Part shown: one piece after another, positions 47,911 to 56,328 of the stretch | Numbering within the stretch: the first letter of the stretch is position 1 | Layout of the letters: every line of letters begins with the position of its first letter | Origin: Bacillota bacterium | GTDB taxonomy: Bacteria > Bacillota > Clostridia > Christensenellales > UMGS416 | NCBI GenBank assembly: GCA_023398815.1 | Contig: JAEWRW010000046.1 | Location: 124,001-188,000 of the forward strand | DNA length: 64,000 nucleotides | Direction of reading: 5' to 3' | Program-made: the position numbers and the translations under genes | Notes under the pieces: generated by a model | Seen by the model: the letters and a program-made list of their open reading frames with translations, nothing else | Told to the model about the DNA's origin: nothing | The model's database searches: none

Positions 47911-48774
47911 ATGAGCATCTTCCGAACTCTCTTTGGCAAAAAGGCAAAGCTCCCGGCGTATGAGAGCCATGTGCGCTCCTACGTCGATCAATATGAGGAA
48001 AAACCCGTCTACTACACCGTTGACCTGGGTCTGGCTGACTTGGCCGTGAAGGATGAGTTTTCAGTCTATGTGGCGGTCATCCTGCCCGCGCAGATTTTGG
48101 CCGGCCAGGAGCCGCCCGTCTCGCGGGAGGAGCTGGACGCCTTGCACACGCTGGAGGCCGACGCCTTTGCCGACGCCCAGCGAGTGGGGTACCTCTACGC
48201 CGGCCGGGCCATCGTGACCGCCGCCGAACACATGTACATCGCCTTCTACTGCCGGCCGGAGGACAAGCAGGCCGTGACCGACAGCCTCAATCGCATCTGC
48301 CAGCGGCGGGGTCGCACGCCCACGATGGTGCTGGTGAAGGACGACCCGGAATGGCTCTTCTACACCGACCGGCTGGCCCCCGACGAACACAAGCTGCAGC
48401 ACATCAACCACATGGACATCCTGCAGGAGCTCAAAGACCACGGCGATGACAGCGCCGCCGCCCGCCCCGTCTACTTCTGGCTCTATACCAAGACGCGGGA
48501 GGCCGGCGAGCAGATCGCGGCCGAGGCCAAGGCCGCCGGCATGGAGAGCGCCGAGATCACCGACAGCCGGGAGAGCGAGGAAGGCCCCGTCGACGCCGAC
48601 CGGCCCTTTGCCGTGCAGCTGACCTGCACAATGGCGCCCACGCTTGATGGCCTGAACGCCAAAGCGTGGAAGCTCATCGACCTGGCCCGCGCCCACGAGG
48701 GGCTCTACGACGGCGCGGAGACCGAAGTCGTGCACGCTGGAGTGGCCCCCTCGACCCCCGAGCAGGCCCAATAA
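47911..48774 (+). CDS. RraB-like (regulator of RNase E activity) protein
   Basis: 287 residues, ATG at 47911; the Shine-Dalgarno sequence (GAGGAAAGGG) stands unusually far, 13 bases, from it. The middle part (FYCRPEDKQAVTDSLNRICQ to PEWLFYTDRLAPDEH) looks like DUF695. The C-terminal 110 residues (HGDDSAAARPVYFWLYTKTR, then KAWKLIDLARAHEGLYDG) fit the RraB ferredoxin-like domain. In E. coli RraB binds and tempers RNase E; here its role is unknown. N-terminal residues 1-40 are basic (FRTLFGKKAKLP). Confidence 0.7.
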   Translation: MSIFRTLFGKKAKLPAYESHVRSYVDQYEEKPVYYTVDLGLADLAVKDEFSVYVAVILPAQILAGQEPPVSREELDALHTLEADAFADAQRVGYLYAGRAIVTAAEHMYIAFYCRPEDKQAVTDSLNRICQRRGRTPTMVLVKDDPEWLFYTDRLAPDEHKLQHINHMDILQELKDHGDDSAAARPVYFWLYTKTREAGEQIAAEAKAAGMESAEITDSRESEEGPVDADRPFAVQLTCTMAPTLDGLNAKAWKLIDLARAHEGLYDGAETEVVHAGVAPSTPEQAQ

Positions 48775-48857
48775 CTGCTATCCGCCAACCGCACGTGGCC
48801 AAGTCGTTGGCGGCGTTCATCGTTATGGCAAACCCATATCGTTCGCAAGGATTTCCC

Positions 48858-48887
48858 TTGACAGCGCCACCGGCCCGGGGCTAGAAT
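48858..48887 (+). promoter_or_regulatory. Promoter for the metG T-box transcript
   Basis: -35 TTGACA (48858-48863), 18-bp spacer, -10 TAGAAT (48882-48887), directly before the T-box leader. Confidence 0.75.
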
Positions 48888-48899
48888 GATTGCACATCA

Positions 48900-49200
48900 A
48901 ATGTATGGACGAGGAAGGGAAGAGTAGGTTGCCCCGTTCTCTCACAGAGAGCTTCCGTGCCGGCCCAGCCGGCGTGCTGAAAGGAAGCGGGAACGAACCG
49001 CCGAACATGATCCCGGAGTCCGCTTGGGCGAATCCGCACGCGGGTTGAGCCTGGGCCGGGGTAGCGACCGATATCAGCGCAGGGGTATCCGCGTTATACG
49101 CGCGTACCAGATGAGGCCTGCCGCGCGAGCGGCTGGCGAACTGGAGTGGTAACACGAGCGCACAGCCCGTCTCCCGAATGTGGGAGACGGGCGTTTTTTT
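48900..49200 (+). ncRNA. Methionine T-box riboswitch upstream of metG
   Basis: A leader of about 300 nt with stem I features (AGAGAGCTTCC paired with GCTGAAAGGAAG), a specifier loop GAACATGATC carrying AUG at 49007-49009, and a T-box sequence TGGTAACACG at 49147-49156. An intrinsic terminator follows. Uncharged tRNA-Met would pair at both sites and permit metG transcription. The T-box sequence differs from the consensus TGGNACCGCG after the first four bases, but those four (TGGT) still match an ACCA acceptor end. Confidence 0.85.
49165..49200 (+). terminator. T-box terminator
   Basis: A perfect 11-bp stem (49165-49175 with 49182-49192), 6-nt loop, then GTTTTTTT. It lies 19 bp before the metG start and is the regulated terminator of the T-box. 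Confidence 0.95.
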
Positions 49201-49218
49201 GTGAAGGAGGGCGGCAAC

Positions 49219-50868
49219 ATGAAGGTAATGATCGGGGGGGCCTGGCCCTACGCCAACGGGTCGCTGCACATCGGGCACATCGCGGGGCTGCTGCCCGGCG
49301 ACATTCTGGCCCGCTACCACCGCATGCGGGGGGACGAGGTGTACTACGTCTCCGGCAGTGACTGCCACGGCACGCCCATCAGCCTGAAAGCCGAGCGGGA
49401 GGGTTCCACGCCCGGGGAGGTCTCCGAGCGTTACCACCGGGAATTTGCCGAGAACTTCGCGGCACTGGGGTTCTCCTACGACCTCTACACCAAGACCAGC
49501 GGGCCTGCGCACAAGGATTTTGTGCAGGCCTTCCATCGGCGGCTCTACGGGGGGGAGCATGTGTATGAGAAGGTGGTGGAGCAGGCCTGGTGCCCCCACT
49601 GCCTGCGCTTCCTGCCCGACCGTTTTGTGACGGGGCTGTGCCCGGCCTGCGGGGCCACGGCGCGCGGCGACCAGTGCGAGGCCTGCGGCACCATGCTGGA
49701 GCCCGAGACCCTGCGTGACACCGCCTGCAGCGTCTGCGGGGGCGAGGTGCAGTTTCGGCCTTCCCAGCACCTCTTTTTGGCCCTCTCCAAGCTGGAGCGT
49801 CCTCTGGCCGCCCTGGTGCGGGAGGCCCGCGGCTGGCGGCGCAACGCCATCGGCCAGACCGGGCGCTACATCATGGAGGGGCTGCGGGACCGGGCAATCA
49901 CACGCGACCTGGACTGGGGCATCCCCGTGCCCCACGCCGGGTACGAGGACAAGAAGATCTACATCTGGGCTGAGAACGTTCTGGGGTACCTCTCGGCCAG
50001 CGCCACCGTCTGCCAGCAGCGCGGCACCGATTGGAACGCTCTGTGGGGGTCAGACGCCCTGCACTACTACGTGCACGGCAAGGATAATATCCCCTTCCAC
50101 ACGGTCATTCTACCGGCACTGCTCCTTGCCCACGGCGGCCTGCGCCTGCCCGACCGCATCGTCTCCAGCGAGTACCTGACGCTGGACGGGCGCAAGATCT
50201 CCACCTCCCACAACTGGGCCATATGGGTGCCGGATCTGCTGGCGCGTTACCCCGCCGATTCCATTCGCTACTTCCTCACGACCAACGCGCCGGAGAAGCG
50301 GGACGCCGACTTCAGCTGGCCGGAGTTTGTCGCCTGCCACAACAGCGAGCTGCTGGGCGCCTTCGGCAACCTCGTCAACCGCACACTGCAGTTCGTGGCT
50401 CGCTACCTCAGCGGGCAAGCGCCGGTAGCTGGGGTTGACCCTGCCGTGACCGCCCAGGTGGAGACCTGCTACGCCGAAACGGCCCAGCGCATTGAGGCAC
50501 TGGAGTGCAAAACGGCCCTTGACGGCGTGTTCGCGCTCATCCGCCGGCTCAACAAATACTTTGACGCCCGCCAGCCCTGGCTCACCCGCGGGAGCGACCC
50601 CGAGGACTGCGCGGTCACGCTGGCGACGTGCCTCTACGCCATCGCCAACCTGGGCAACCTGCTGGAGCCGTTCCTGCCATTCTCGGCAGCACGCATTCGG
50701 GGCTGGCTGGGGCTGGGCGCGCCGGTGTGGCAACCCGTCGCCCCGCCGGCGGGGCTCGTCATTGGTGAGACGGAGGTGCTCTTCCCCCGCCTGCCCGCCG
50801 ACACCGCCGAGCGGGAGCAGGCCCTGCTGCTGTGCCAACGGCAGGAGGCCGCCAGCGCCAACGCGTAA
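49219..50868 (+). CDS. metG: Methionyl-tRNA synthetase
   Basis: 549 residues, ATG at 49219 with AAGGAGG. The class I signature HIGH is at 17-20 (SLHIGHIAG), and the KMSKS loop is K326-ISTS. A connective peptide with zinc knuckles lies at about 124-170 (CPHCLRFLPDRFVTGLCPAC, then CEACG and CSVC), that is, four CxxC pairs. The C-terminal anticodon domain starts at about residue 380 (NSELLGAFGNLVNRTLQFV). The extra C-terminal tRNA-binding (Trbp111) domain of some MetRS is absent. Expression is set by the methionine T-box directly upstream. Confidence 0.96.
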   Translation: MKVMIGGAWPYANGSLHIGHIAGLLPGDILARYHRMRGDEVYYVSGSDCHGTPISLKAEREGSTPGEVSERYHREFAENFAALGFSYDLYTKTSGPAHKDFVQAFHRRLYGGEHVYEKVVEQAWCPHCLRFLPDRFVTGLCPACGATARGDQCEACGTMLEPETLRDTACSVCGGEVQFRPSQHLFLALSKLERPLAALVREARGWRRNAIGQTGRYIMEGLRDRAITRDLDWGIPVPHAGYEDKKIYIWAENVLGYLSASATVCQQRGTDWNALWGSDALHYYVHGKDNIPFHTVILPALLLAHGGLRLPDRIVSSEYLTLDGRKISTSHNWAIWVPDLLARYPADSIRYFLTTNAPEKRDADFSWPEFVACHNSELLGAFGNLVNRTLQFVARYLSGQAPVAGVDPAVTAQVETCYAETAQRIEALECKTALDGVFALIRRLNKYFDARQPWLTRGSDPEDCAVTLATCLYAIANLGNLLEPFLPFSAARIRGWLGLGAPVWQPVAPPAGLVIGETEVLFPRLPADTAEREQALLLCQRQEAASANA

Positions 50869-50897
50869 CGCGCGAACTATGTTCCATGGTTTTGTTA

Positions 50898-50906
50898 TGA
50901 TATAAT
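50898..50906 (+). promoter_or_regulatory. Extended -10 promoter for the DUF4097 gene
   Basis: TGATATAAT, 29 bp before the ATG at 50936, with no obvious -35. Confidence 0.5.
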
Positions 50907-50935
50907 GCCAGAAGATAACAAGTGTGGAGAATGCA

Positions 50936-52009
50936 ATGAAGAAACCATGGATTGTCGTTTTGACCGTGCTCATCGTCGTCTTCGGCGTGGGCTACGGCCT
51001 GGTGCGCATGGGGTGGGATGCCCATGTCATCACCCGGGACGTGGACGAGACACAGAGTCAGGCGCTGGAAGGCTTTGACCGGCTGGAGATCCGCTCCAAC
51101 ATCGCCACCGTGCGCCTGCACACCGATGCGGCCGCCACCGCGGTCACCGCCCACCTCAGTGGCAGCGTGACCCTGCTGGGCCAAGAGGTGGACAACCTGC
51201 TGCAGGTGGCGACGGAAGGCGACACGGTGCGAGTGCAGGCGCTGGTCAAGCATCCCCTGTTCTTCCTCAACGTCCGCCGCATGACGCTGGACATCACCCT
51301 GCCCGCCGGGTACCGGGGCGACCTGACCGGCGACTCCTCGGCCGGGGGCATCGAGGTTGACTCGCCTCTGGAGCTCAAGAGCCTGGATCTCCACTCCTCC
51401 GCCGGGGCGGTGCGCCTGGGGAGTGTGACCGTCAGCCAATCCTTGACGCTCAATTCCTCCGCCGGTGCCATTGAAACCGGCGTCCTCTCTGCCGATACCA
51501 TCGAAATCAAATCCTCCGCCGGGCCGGTGCGGCTGGGGGATGTGAGCGCCAAGCAATGGCTGCGGCTCAATTCCTCCGCCGGGGCCGTCGAGGGCGGAAC
51601 CCTCTCCGCCGACACCATCGAGATCAAGTCCTCTGCCGGGCCGGTGGAGCTCGCCGGTCTCCAAACGGGCAGCGGTACCGTAAAGTCCTCTGCTGGCAGC
51701 GTCACCGTGCACAACATCTCCGGCGCGGTGTCCCTGGATTCCTCCGCCGGCCCTGTGACGGCAGACTTCCTCGCACTCACCGGCAACTGCGACATCGACA
51801 GCTCCGCCGGGTCGGTGGAGGTCACCCTGCCCGCCGACATTTCGGCCAACCTGAACGCTTCCTCCTCCGCTGGGCGCGTGACGCTCGAGGAGCTGACGAT
51901 CCAGAGCCAAACCAGCGAGAAGGACGCGGTCGTGGGGACACTTGGCAGCGGCGGGCCCCAGCTTACCGTTCATTCCTCCGCTGGCTCGGTGAAGATCTCC
52001 GGGCGGTAA
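50936..52009 (+). CDS. DUF4097 family beta-helix protein with SSAG repeats
   Basis: 357 residues; the ATG at 50936 is preferred over an in-frame GTG at 50924 for spacing to the GGAG box. One N-terminal membrane anchor lies at residues 3-27. From about residue 135 the chain is built of repeats of about 18-25 residues, each with the core SSAG followed by two hydrophobic strands (SSAGAVRLGSVTVSQSLTL; SSAGPVRLGDVSAKQWLRL); I count eleven SSAG cores. This is the pattern of a right-handed beta helix outside the cell. DUF4097 proteins are linked with envelope stress in Firmicutes, but their function is unknown. Confidence 0.85.
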   Translation: MKKPWIVVLTVLIVVFGVGYGLVRMGWDAHVITRDVDETQSQALEGFDRLEIRSNIATVRLHTDAAATAVTAHLSGSVTLLGQEVDNLLQVATEGDTVRVQALVKHPLFFLNVRRMTLDITLPAGYRGDLTGDSSAGGIEVDSPLELKSLDLHSSAGAVRLGSVTVSQSLTLNSSAGAIETGVLSADTIEIKSSAGPVRLGDVSAKQWLRLNSSAGAVEGGTLSADTIEIKSSAGPVELAGLQTGSGTVKSSAGSVTVHNISGAVSLDSSAGPVTADFLALTGNCDIDSSAGSVEVTLPADISANLNASSSAGRVTLEELTIQSQTSEKDAVVGTLGSGGPQLTVHSSAGSVKISGR

Positions 52010-52023
52010 ATCGCAGAATGCTC

Positions 52024-52059
52024 AGCGGGTGGAACACGATCGTGTTCCACCCGCTTTTT
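52024..52059 (+). terminator. Terminator of the DUF4097 gene
   Basis: A perfect 15-bp inverted repeat (52024-52038 with 52041-52055), loop AT, then TTTT. Confidence 0.85.
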
Positions 52060-52105
52060 CCTTGCCCTCTACGTCTACCACCCTGCCAGCTGACCCATTT
52101 CAGCT

Positions 52106-52834
52106 CTACTCCAGCGGCTCCAACGGCTCGGCCACACAGTGGGTGACCGGCGTGGTGCGGATGGGGGCGGCCCAGCGCACGGCGTTGGTGAGCACACGTT
52201 GGATGTCTGGCTGGTGGTAGATGGGGTATTCCTCGTGCCCGGTGGCAAAGGCAAAGAGCTTGCCGGCCCCGCGCCGGTAGCAGCAGCCGCTGCGCAGCAC
52301 CTCGCCACCCTGGAACCAGCTGATGAACACCAACTCATCAGGCGCACAGCGTCCATTGGGCTCGGAGTACATCTCGGAGTGCGGCACGTCGATGTAATCC
52401 CGCTCCAGCCCATCCACGATGGGGTGGCTGCGGTCGATGACCCAGATGCGCTCCCGTTCGCCCCTCTCCCGGTACTGCCGGCGGCCGCAGACGGGGCCGA
52501 CGAGCCGGTCCATCACCGCGCAGTAGATGCCTGAATGCAGGGCCAGGAAACCCATGCCATCGGCGGTGATGCGCCGCACGATACGGTCCACCCGGTCGCT
52601 TGCGATGGCGTCGTTGTGCAGGTGGGACCACCACACCAGCACGTCGGTCGTGTCCAGCACCTCATCGGGCAGGCCCTGTTGGGGTTGCAGCAACCCCGCC
52701 GTACGCACGGTGAGCCCCGGCTCCCGCGCCAAAAAATTGGCGATGACCGTATTGACGTCCTCGGGGTAGGCTGCCGCGCCTTTGGGGTCGTCGGCGAACC
52801 CCTCGCTCCACACAGTCACCCGCAGTTCCTTCAT
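52106..52834 (-). CDS. ThuA domain protein
   Basis: 242 residues, ATG at 52834 with GAGGTG. The ThuA (trehalose utilisation, class I glutamine amidotransferase-like) fold is seen in LRVTVWSEGFADDP, TTDVLVWWSHLHNDAI, GMGFLALHSGIYCAVMDRLV and WVIDRSHPIVDGL, and the end AFATGHEEYPIYHQPDIQRV is typical. The reaction of the family is not established; related proteins are reported in disaccharide and 3-keto-sugar metabolism. It is monocistronic and convergent with the DUF4097 gene. Confidence 0.88.
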   Translation of the reverse strand: MKELRVTVWSEGFADDPKGAAAYPEDVNTVIANFLAREPGLTVRTAGLLQPQQGLPDEVLDTTDVLVWWSHLHNDAIASDRVDRIVRRITADGMGFLALHSGIYCAVMDRLVGPVCGRRQYRERGERERIWVIDRSHPIVDGLERDYIDVPHSEMYSEPNGRCAPDELVFISWFQGGEVLRSGCCYRRGAGKLFAFATGHEEYPIYHQPDIQRVLTNAVRWAAPIRTTPVTHCVAEPLEPLE

Positions 52835-53032
52835 GCCCGTCCACCTCGTTGCTTTGCGCTTTTCCGCGTTTCTGCATTTTTCCATGGCTGTCGCCTTTTT
52901 CCTGCCAATCCCCCTTGCACCGGGCTGGAATAAAAGCCAACTCCTCCACCATACTAAGGGTGTGAAACCGGATTCCTCCGGCTGCACCCATTTCATCCCA
53001 CCAACGTGGGATGCACGAAAAGGAGAGCACAC

Positions 53033-53287
53033 ATGGGTATTTTGAGTTGGATCATCGTTGGCGCTCTGGCTGGCTGGATTGCCAGCATGATCACCGGCAA
53101 AAACCGGGAGATGGGCGCATTCATGAACATCCTGGTCGGCGTCGTCGGTGCGGCCATCGGCGGGTTCATCATGAGCCTCATCGGCTCCTACGGGTTCACC
53201 GGCTTCAACATCTGGAGCCTGCTGGTGGCCACGCTGGGCGCGGTGGTGCTGCTGCTGCTCATCGGCCTGTTCCGGCGGAAGAAGTAA
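53033..53287 (+). CDS. GlsB/YeaQ/YmgE family membrane protein
   Basis: 84 residues, ATG at 53033 after AAAAGGAGA. Three hydrophobic helices (residues 2-20, 30-52, 58-78) with the signature LSWIIVGALAGWIASMITG and MNILVGVVGAAIGGFIMSL, and a basic end (RRKK). The family is stress-associated (also called transglycosylase-associated proteins), with unknown mechanism. It is convergent with the small kinase gene, with only 6 bp between stop codons. Confidence 0.92.
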   Translation: MGILSWIIVGALAGWIASMITGKNREMGAFMNILVGVVGAAIGGFIMSLIGSYGFTGFNIWSLLVATLGAVVLLLLIGLFRRKK

Positions 53288-53293
53288 CGGCGG

Positions 53294-53797
53294 TCACCGC
53301 CCGCCGCCGGTCACTTGGCGTTGAATGGCCTGGGCCACCTGTGCCGGGGTCAACCGGGAGGTGTTTAGCACCGTGGCATGGAGCGCACGGTAGCGCTCCA
53401 TGGTTTCGGCACCCTCCACCTGCTCGGTGCGCCGCCCGTCATACGTGAGACGCCGACGGTACACCTCGCGGTCCTCACACACCAGCGCGAACTTCCACAG
53501 GCGATAGTCCCGGGCTGTCAGCGTGTCGGTCACCAGGTCAAACATGAAGTCGCCGTGCATGAGCCAGCTGAAGAGCACCACATCGGTCTGCGGGTCTGCA
53601 AAGTATTGATCCAGAATCTGCCCGAAGAGCCGTTCGACCGTTCGTTGCTGCTCGGTGGTTTTGGGGTGCCAGGGGTGTACCATCCAGCACCAGTCGGCGT
53701 CCAGCCAAGCACAGCGGCCCATGGTACGCAGGAGCTCCCGGCAGACGGTCGTCTTGCCGACCCCCGCCGGCCCACCCACCATGATGAAGTCCTTCAT
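53294..53797 (-). CDS. P-loop kinase-like protein
   Basis: 167 residues, ATG at 53797 behind GGGAGG. The Walker A loop is GGPAGVGKTTVCREL, followed by the acidic strand AWLDADWCWM and, late, REVYRRRLTYDGRRTEQVEG, which looks like an arginine-bearing lid. It belongs to the AAA_33/shikimate-kinase-like or nucleotide kinase group; similar small proteins phosphorylate nucleosides, sugars or antibiotics. The substrate is unknown. Confidence 0.82.
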   Translation of the reverse strand: MKDFIMVGGPAGVGKTTVCRELLRTMGRCAWLDADWCWMVHPWHPKTTEQQRTVERLFGQILDQYFADPQTDVVLFSWLMHGDFMFDLVTDTLTARDYRLWKFALVCEDREVYRRRLTYDGRRTEQVEGAETMERYRALHATVLNTSRLTPAQVAQAIQRQVTGGGR

Positions 53798-53928
53798 GGT
53801 GCACCTCCCTCGCTTGTCCCCATCAGTATAGCCTAAGAGCGCAGGGCGTACCAGCTGTCCGGTTGACTCAAACCAAACCGGCCGGCTTGCTGCCGCCCAT
53901 TGACGGCAGAGCAACCTCCCGCATGAAC

Positions 53929-53967
53929 AAACCATCGCCCAGCAAATGCTTGCCGGGCGATGGTTGT
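53929..53967 (-). terminator. Terminator of the leucine-rich-repeat gene
   Basis: AACCATCGCCC...GGGCGATGGTT, a long inverted repeat with one inner mismatch (minus strand), 28 bp after the stop codon at 53995. Confidence 0.7.
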
Positions 53968-53994
53968 TGTGTTACAAATCGCGTTTGGCCGCTG

Positions 53995-55632
53995 TCACTT
54001 GCGCCGGCGAACGCCGAGGCGGTTGCGGCCGGGGGCACTGGGCCCTGCGTTGTTGCGCAGGTAGAGGAGCAGCAGGACTACGGCCGCCGCCACCGCTACC
54101 ACGCCCACCACGATGAGCACGATGGTGCCCACGCGGCTGCCACCCTTGGCAGGGGCCTTGGTGGCCTTGGGGGAGGCTGACACCTTGGCCGAAGAAGTGG
54201 CCGTCACCTTGGCCGTGCTGGCGGCACTGGCGGTGGCCGTCACCACAGAGGCCTCGGTCGCGGTGGCCTTGAGCGTCTTCACCGGCACGGTGACAAAGCT
54301 GCGGTGGGTGTACTTCTGCTCCCCCACGGTCAGGTCGTACTCCACCCCCAGCATAAAGGTGTATCTCGTGTTCTCCTTGAGGTCGGTGACGACGAAGGAG
54401 GTAGCCAGCTTATCCGGCGCGGCCAGGCTCTTGAGCGAATCGCCGGACACGCGGTAGACGTAGTACTTGTTGATCTTCCAACTGCCGGTGCCGTTGCTGC
54501 CCTCGGTGCACAGCGGCCACGTCAGCGCCACCGTGGTGGAGGTCACCGTGGTCTTGCCCTGCTCCATGGCCGGCAGTTGGTTGGAGAAGAGCTTGTCCTT
54601 GGCGTTGATACTCTCCATCACCTTGCGCGGGCCTGACCCGCCGGACATGTCGAGGAAGTTCCACTCCACGCTGATGGCGTCAAAGCTCTTGCCCGACAGG
54701 GTGTCCGGCAGGGTGCGCAGGCGGTTGATGTCCAGCCGCAGGGTCTTAAGCTTGCCGGCGGCCAGCGTGGGCTCCACCTCGGTCAGGCGGTTGTCGCTGG
54801 CGTCCAGGCTTGTGAGTGCCGGCGCGCCGCCAATGCCCTCGGGCAGGGCCTCCAGCAGGTTGTCGCTCACGTCCAGGGTGGCGAGCTTGGGAGCCTTGGC
54901 CGCGTCCACCGGCAGAGATTTGAGGAGGTTGCCGGAGGCATCGAGTTTCTCCAGCGCAGGGAGCTGGAAGACCGCCTTGGGCAGCGTGCCGATGCTGTTA
55001 TCGGCCAGCGCAAGCGTCCGCAGGGTCGTCAGCTTGCTCACCTTGGCGTTCACGCTCTCCAGCTTGTTGCCGGCCAAATCGAGCGATGTCACGGCCTTGA
55101 GCGACCCGATGGTGTCGGGCATCTTGGAGATGGTGTTGCCCCGCAGGGAGATCGTAGCCAGCTTGGGTGCCGAATACAGCGCCGTGGGGAAGGATGTGAA
55201 CTTGTTGTTATCGAGCACGATGGTGTTGAGCGCCGTCAGCTTCTCCAGCCCGCTGGGGAGCTTGGTCAGCTTGTTGCCCGAAAGATCGATGGCCGTGACA
55301 TTGACGCACCACTGCAACCCTTCGGCGCTGGCGATGCCCTTGCCGGAGAGATCAAGCCCGCCGCCCAGCCGCGCCAAATCCGACCGGCGCAGGGGCGTGG
55401 CTTCGCCCACCCCGGCGGCGGCATGCAGCGCCGCCCTCAGTTTGCTGTCAGACACGGTGACCACGTCCTCGCTGGATGCTCCCGGCGACACCACCGGCAG
55501 CAGCGTCGCCAGCGGCATGGAGACCTGCGGGCTCGTGGTGGGTTCGGGCAGCGCGCCCACCCCCACCGCCGTCATCCACAGCAGCGCCAATGCCAGCACC
55601 GCCGCCAAACCCAATTTCCCACGGCTCTTCAT
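53995..55632 (-). CDS. Cell-surface leucine-rich-repeat protein
   Basis: 545 residues, ATG at 55632 with GGGGTGA. A signal peptide (residues 1-28) is followed by about ten leucine-rich repeats (about 85-325) of the bacterial type L-x-x-L-D-L-x-x-N-x-L-x-x-L-P. An FN3-like domain at about 345-440 (TTVALTWPLCTEGSNG to RYTFMLGVEYDLTVG) comes next, then a Lys/Ala/Ser-rich spacer (about 455-500) and one C-terminal membrane helix (VGTIVLIVVGVVAVAAAVVL) with a basic tail. The protein is therefore anchored with the LRR part outside. LRR surface proteins bind host or other bacterial ligands; the target is unknown. Confidence 0.88.
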   Translation of the reverse strand: MKSRGKLGLAAVLALALLWMTAVGVGALPEPTTSPQVSMPLATLLPVVSPGASSEDVVTVSDSKLRAALHAAAGVGEATPLRRSDLARLGGGLDLSGKGIASAEGLQWCVNVTAIDLSGNKLTKLPSGLEKLTALNTIVLDNNKFTSFPTALYSAPKLATISLRGNTISKMPDTIGSLKAVTSLDLAGNKLESVNAKVSKLTTLRTLALADNSIGTLPKAVFQLPALEKLDASGNLLKSLPVDAAKAPKLATLDVSDNLLEALPEGIGGAPALTSLDASDNRLTEVEPTLAAGKLKTLRLDINRLRTLPDTLSGKSFDAISVEWNFLDMSGGSGPRKVMESINAKDKLFSNQLPAMEQGKTTVTSTTVALTWPLCTEGSNGTGSWKINKYYVYRVSGDSLKSLAAPDKLATSFVVTDLKENTRYTFMLGVEYDLTVGEQKYTHRSFVTVPVKTLKATATEASVVTATASAASTAKVTATSSAKVSASPKATKAPAKGGSRVGTIVLIVVGVVAVAAAVVLLLLYLRNNAGPSAPGRNRLGVRRRK

Positions 55633-55778
55633 TGTGGGTCACCCCCATCATTCGTTTTTTCACTATCCATGCGGTGTTTTCCATAGTATAACACCGGCAT
55701 ATTTCCCGCACAACCGCACTGTTTCGTTGCTCTTGGGACGCATGCCGGCGCAAACAAGTTCCTGTGGTAACCTCCGGG

Positions 55779-56312
55779 TCAGCCCTTCCCCTCCAGCGGC
55801 AGGGAGAAGGTGCTCTCGATGATCGATTCGTCGTGCTCACCCATAATCTCCACCGCGACCTCTCGCAGGCAGGTGCGGAACTCCGTCTCCAACCCCCGCA
55901 CATCCTGCCAGGCCCGTTCAAAGGCCTCGTCGTCCTCCAAACGGCCCACGGTGATGTGGGGGTCGAAGCTCCTGCGCCACTGGGGCAGGTAGGGCGCGAG
56001 GACGCCAGTGTAGAGGCGCCGGTGAATCTCGATGAGCTTATTGCGGCCACGGTGGATATCGAGCAGCAGGTAGTTGCCAAAGTGTTTGCGCACCGAGACC
56101 CCCTGGACTGAGAGCGCCACCGGCTCCACCCCCTGCAGGGCCGTCGTGACATGGCGGCGCACCGCCGCGGCCGAAAGGTCGCTTTCAAACGGGAACACCA
56201 GCGTGATGTGCGCCGGCACCGTGCGGGCCGCCGGGTCGTACCGCCGGCGGATGTCCTCAATGACGTCGGCGTTTTGAAACTGTGGAAAGATCAGGATACA
56301 GCGTTTGGTCAT
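55779..56312 (-). CDS. 2'-5' RNA ligase family protein
   Basis: 177 residues, ATG at 56312. The two H-x-T/S motifs of the 2H phosphoesterase family are in VPAHITLVFPFESDL and DPHITVGRLEDDEA. Family members open or close 2'-5' phosphodiester or cyclic phosphate bonds; the biological substrate is usually unknown. No close SD of high quality is seen (AGGAGCC). It stands between the LRR gene and the purine genes, with element B on its 5' side. Confidence 0.88.
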   Translation of the reverse strand: MTKRCILIFPQFQNADVIEDIRRRYDPAARTVPAHITLVFPFESDLSAAAVRRHVTTALQGVEPVALSVQGVSVRKHFGNYLLLDIHRGRNKLIEIHRRLYTGVLAPYLPQWRRSFDPHITVGRLEDDEAFERAWQDVRGLETEFRTCLREVAVEIMGEHDESIIESTFSLPLEGKG

Positions 56313-56328
56313 GCCCGGCTCCTTCAGA

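Noticed and set aside
50936..52009. Regular TCCTCCGCCGGG units considered as a CRISPR-like or tandem DNA repeat array.
   Set aside because: The units are in frame within a real gene and encode the SSAG cores; spacing is irregular and there are no cas genes.
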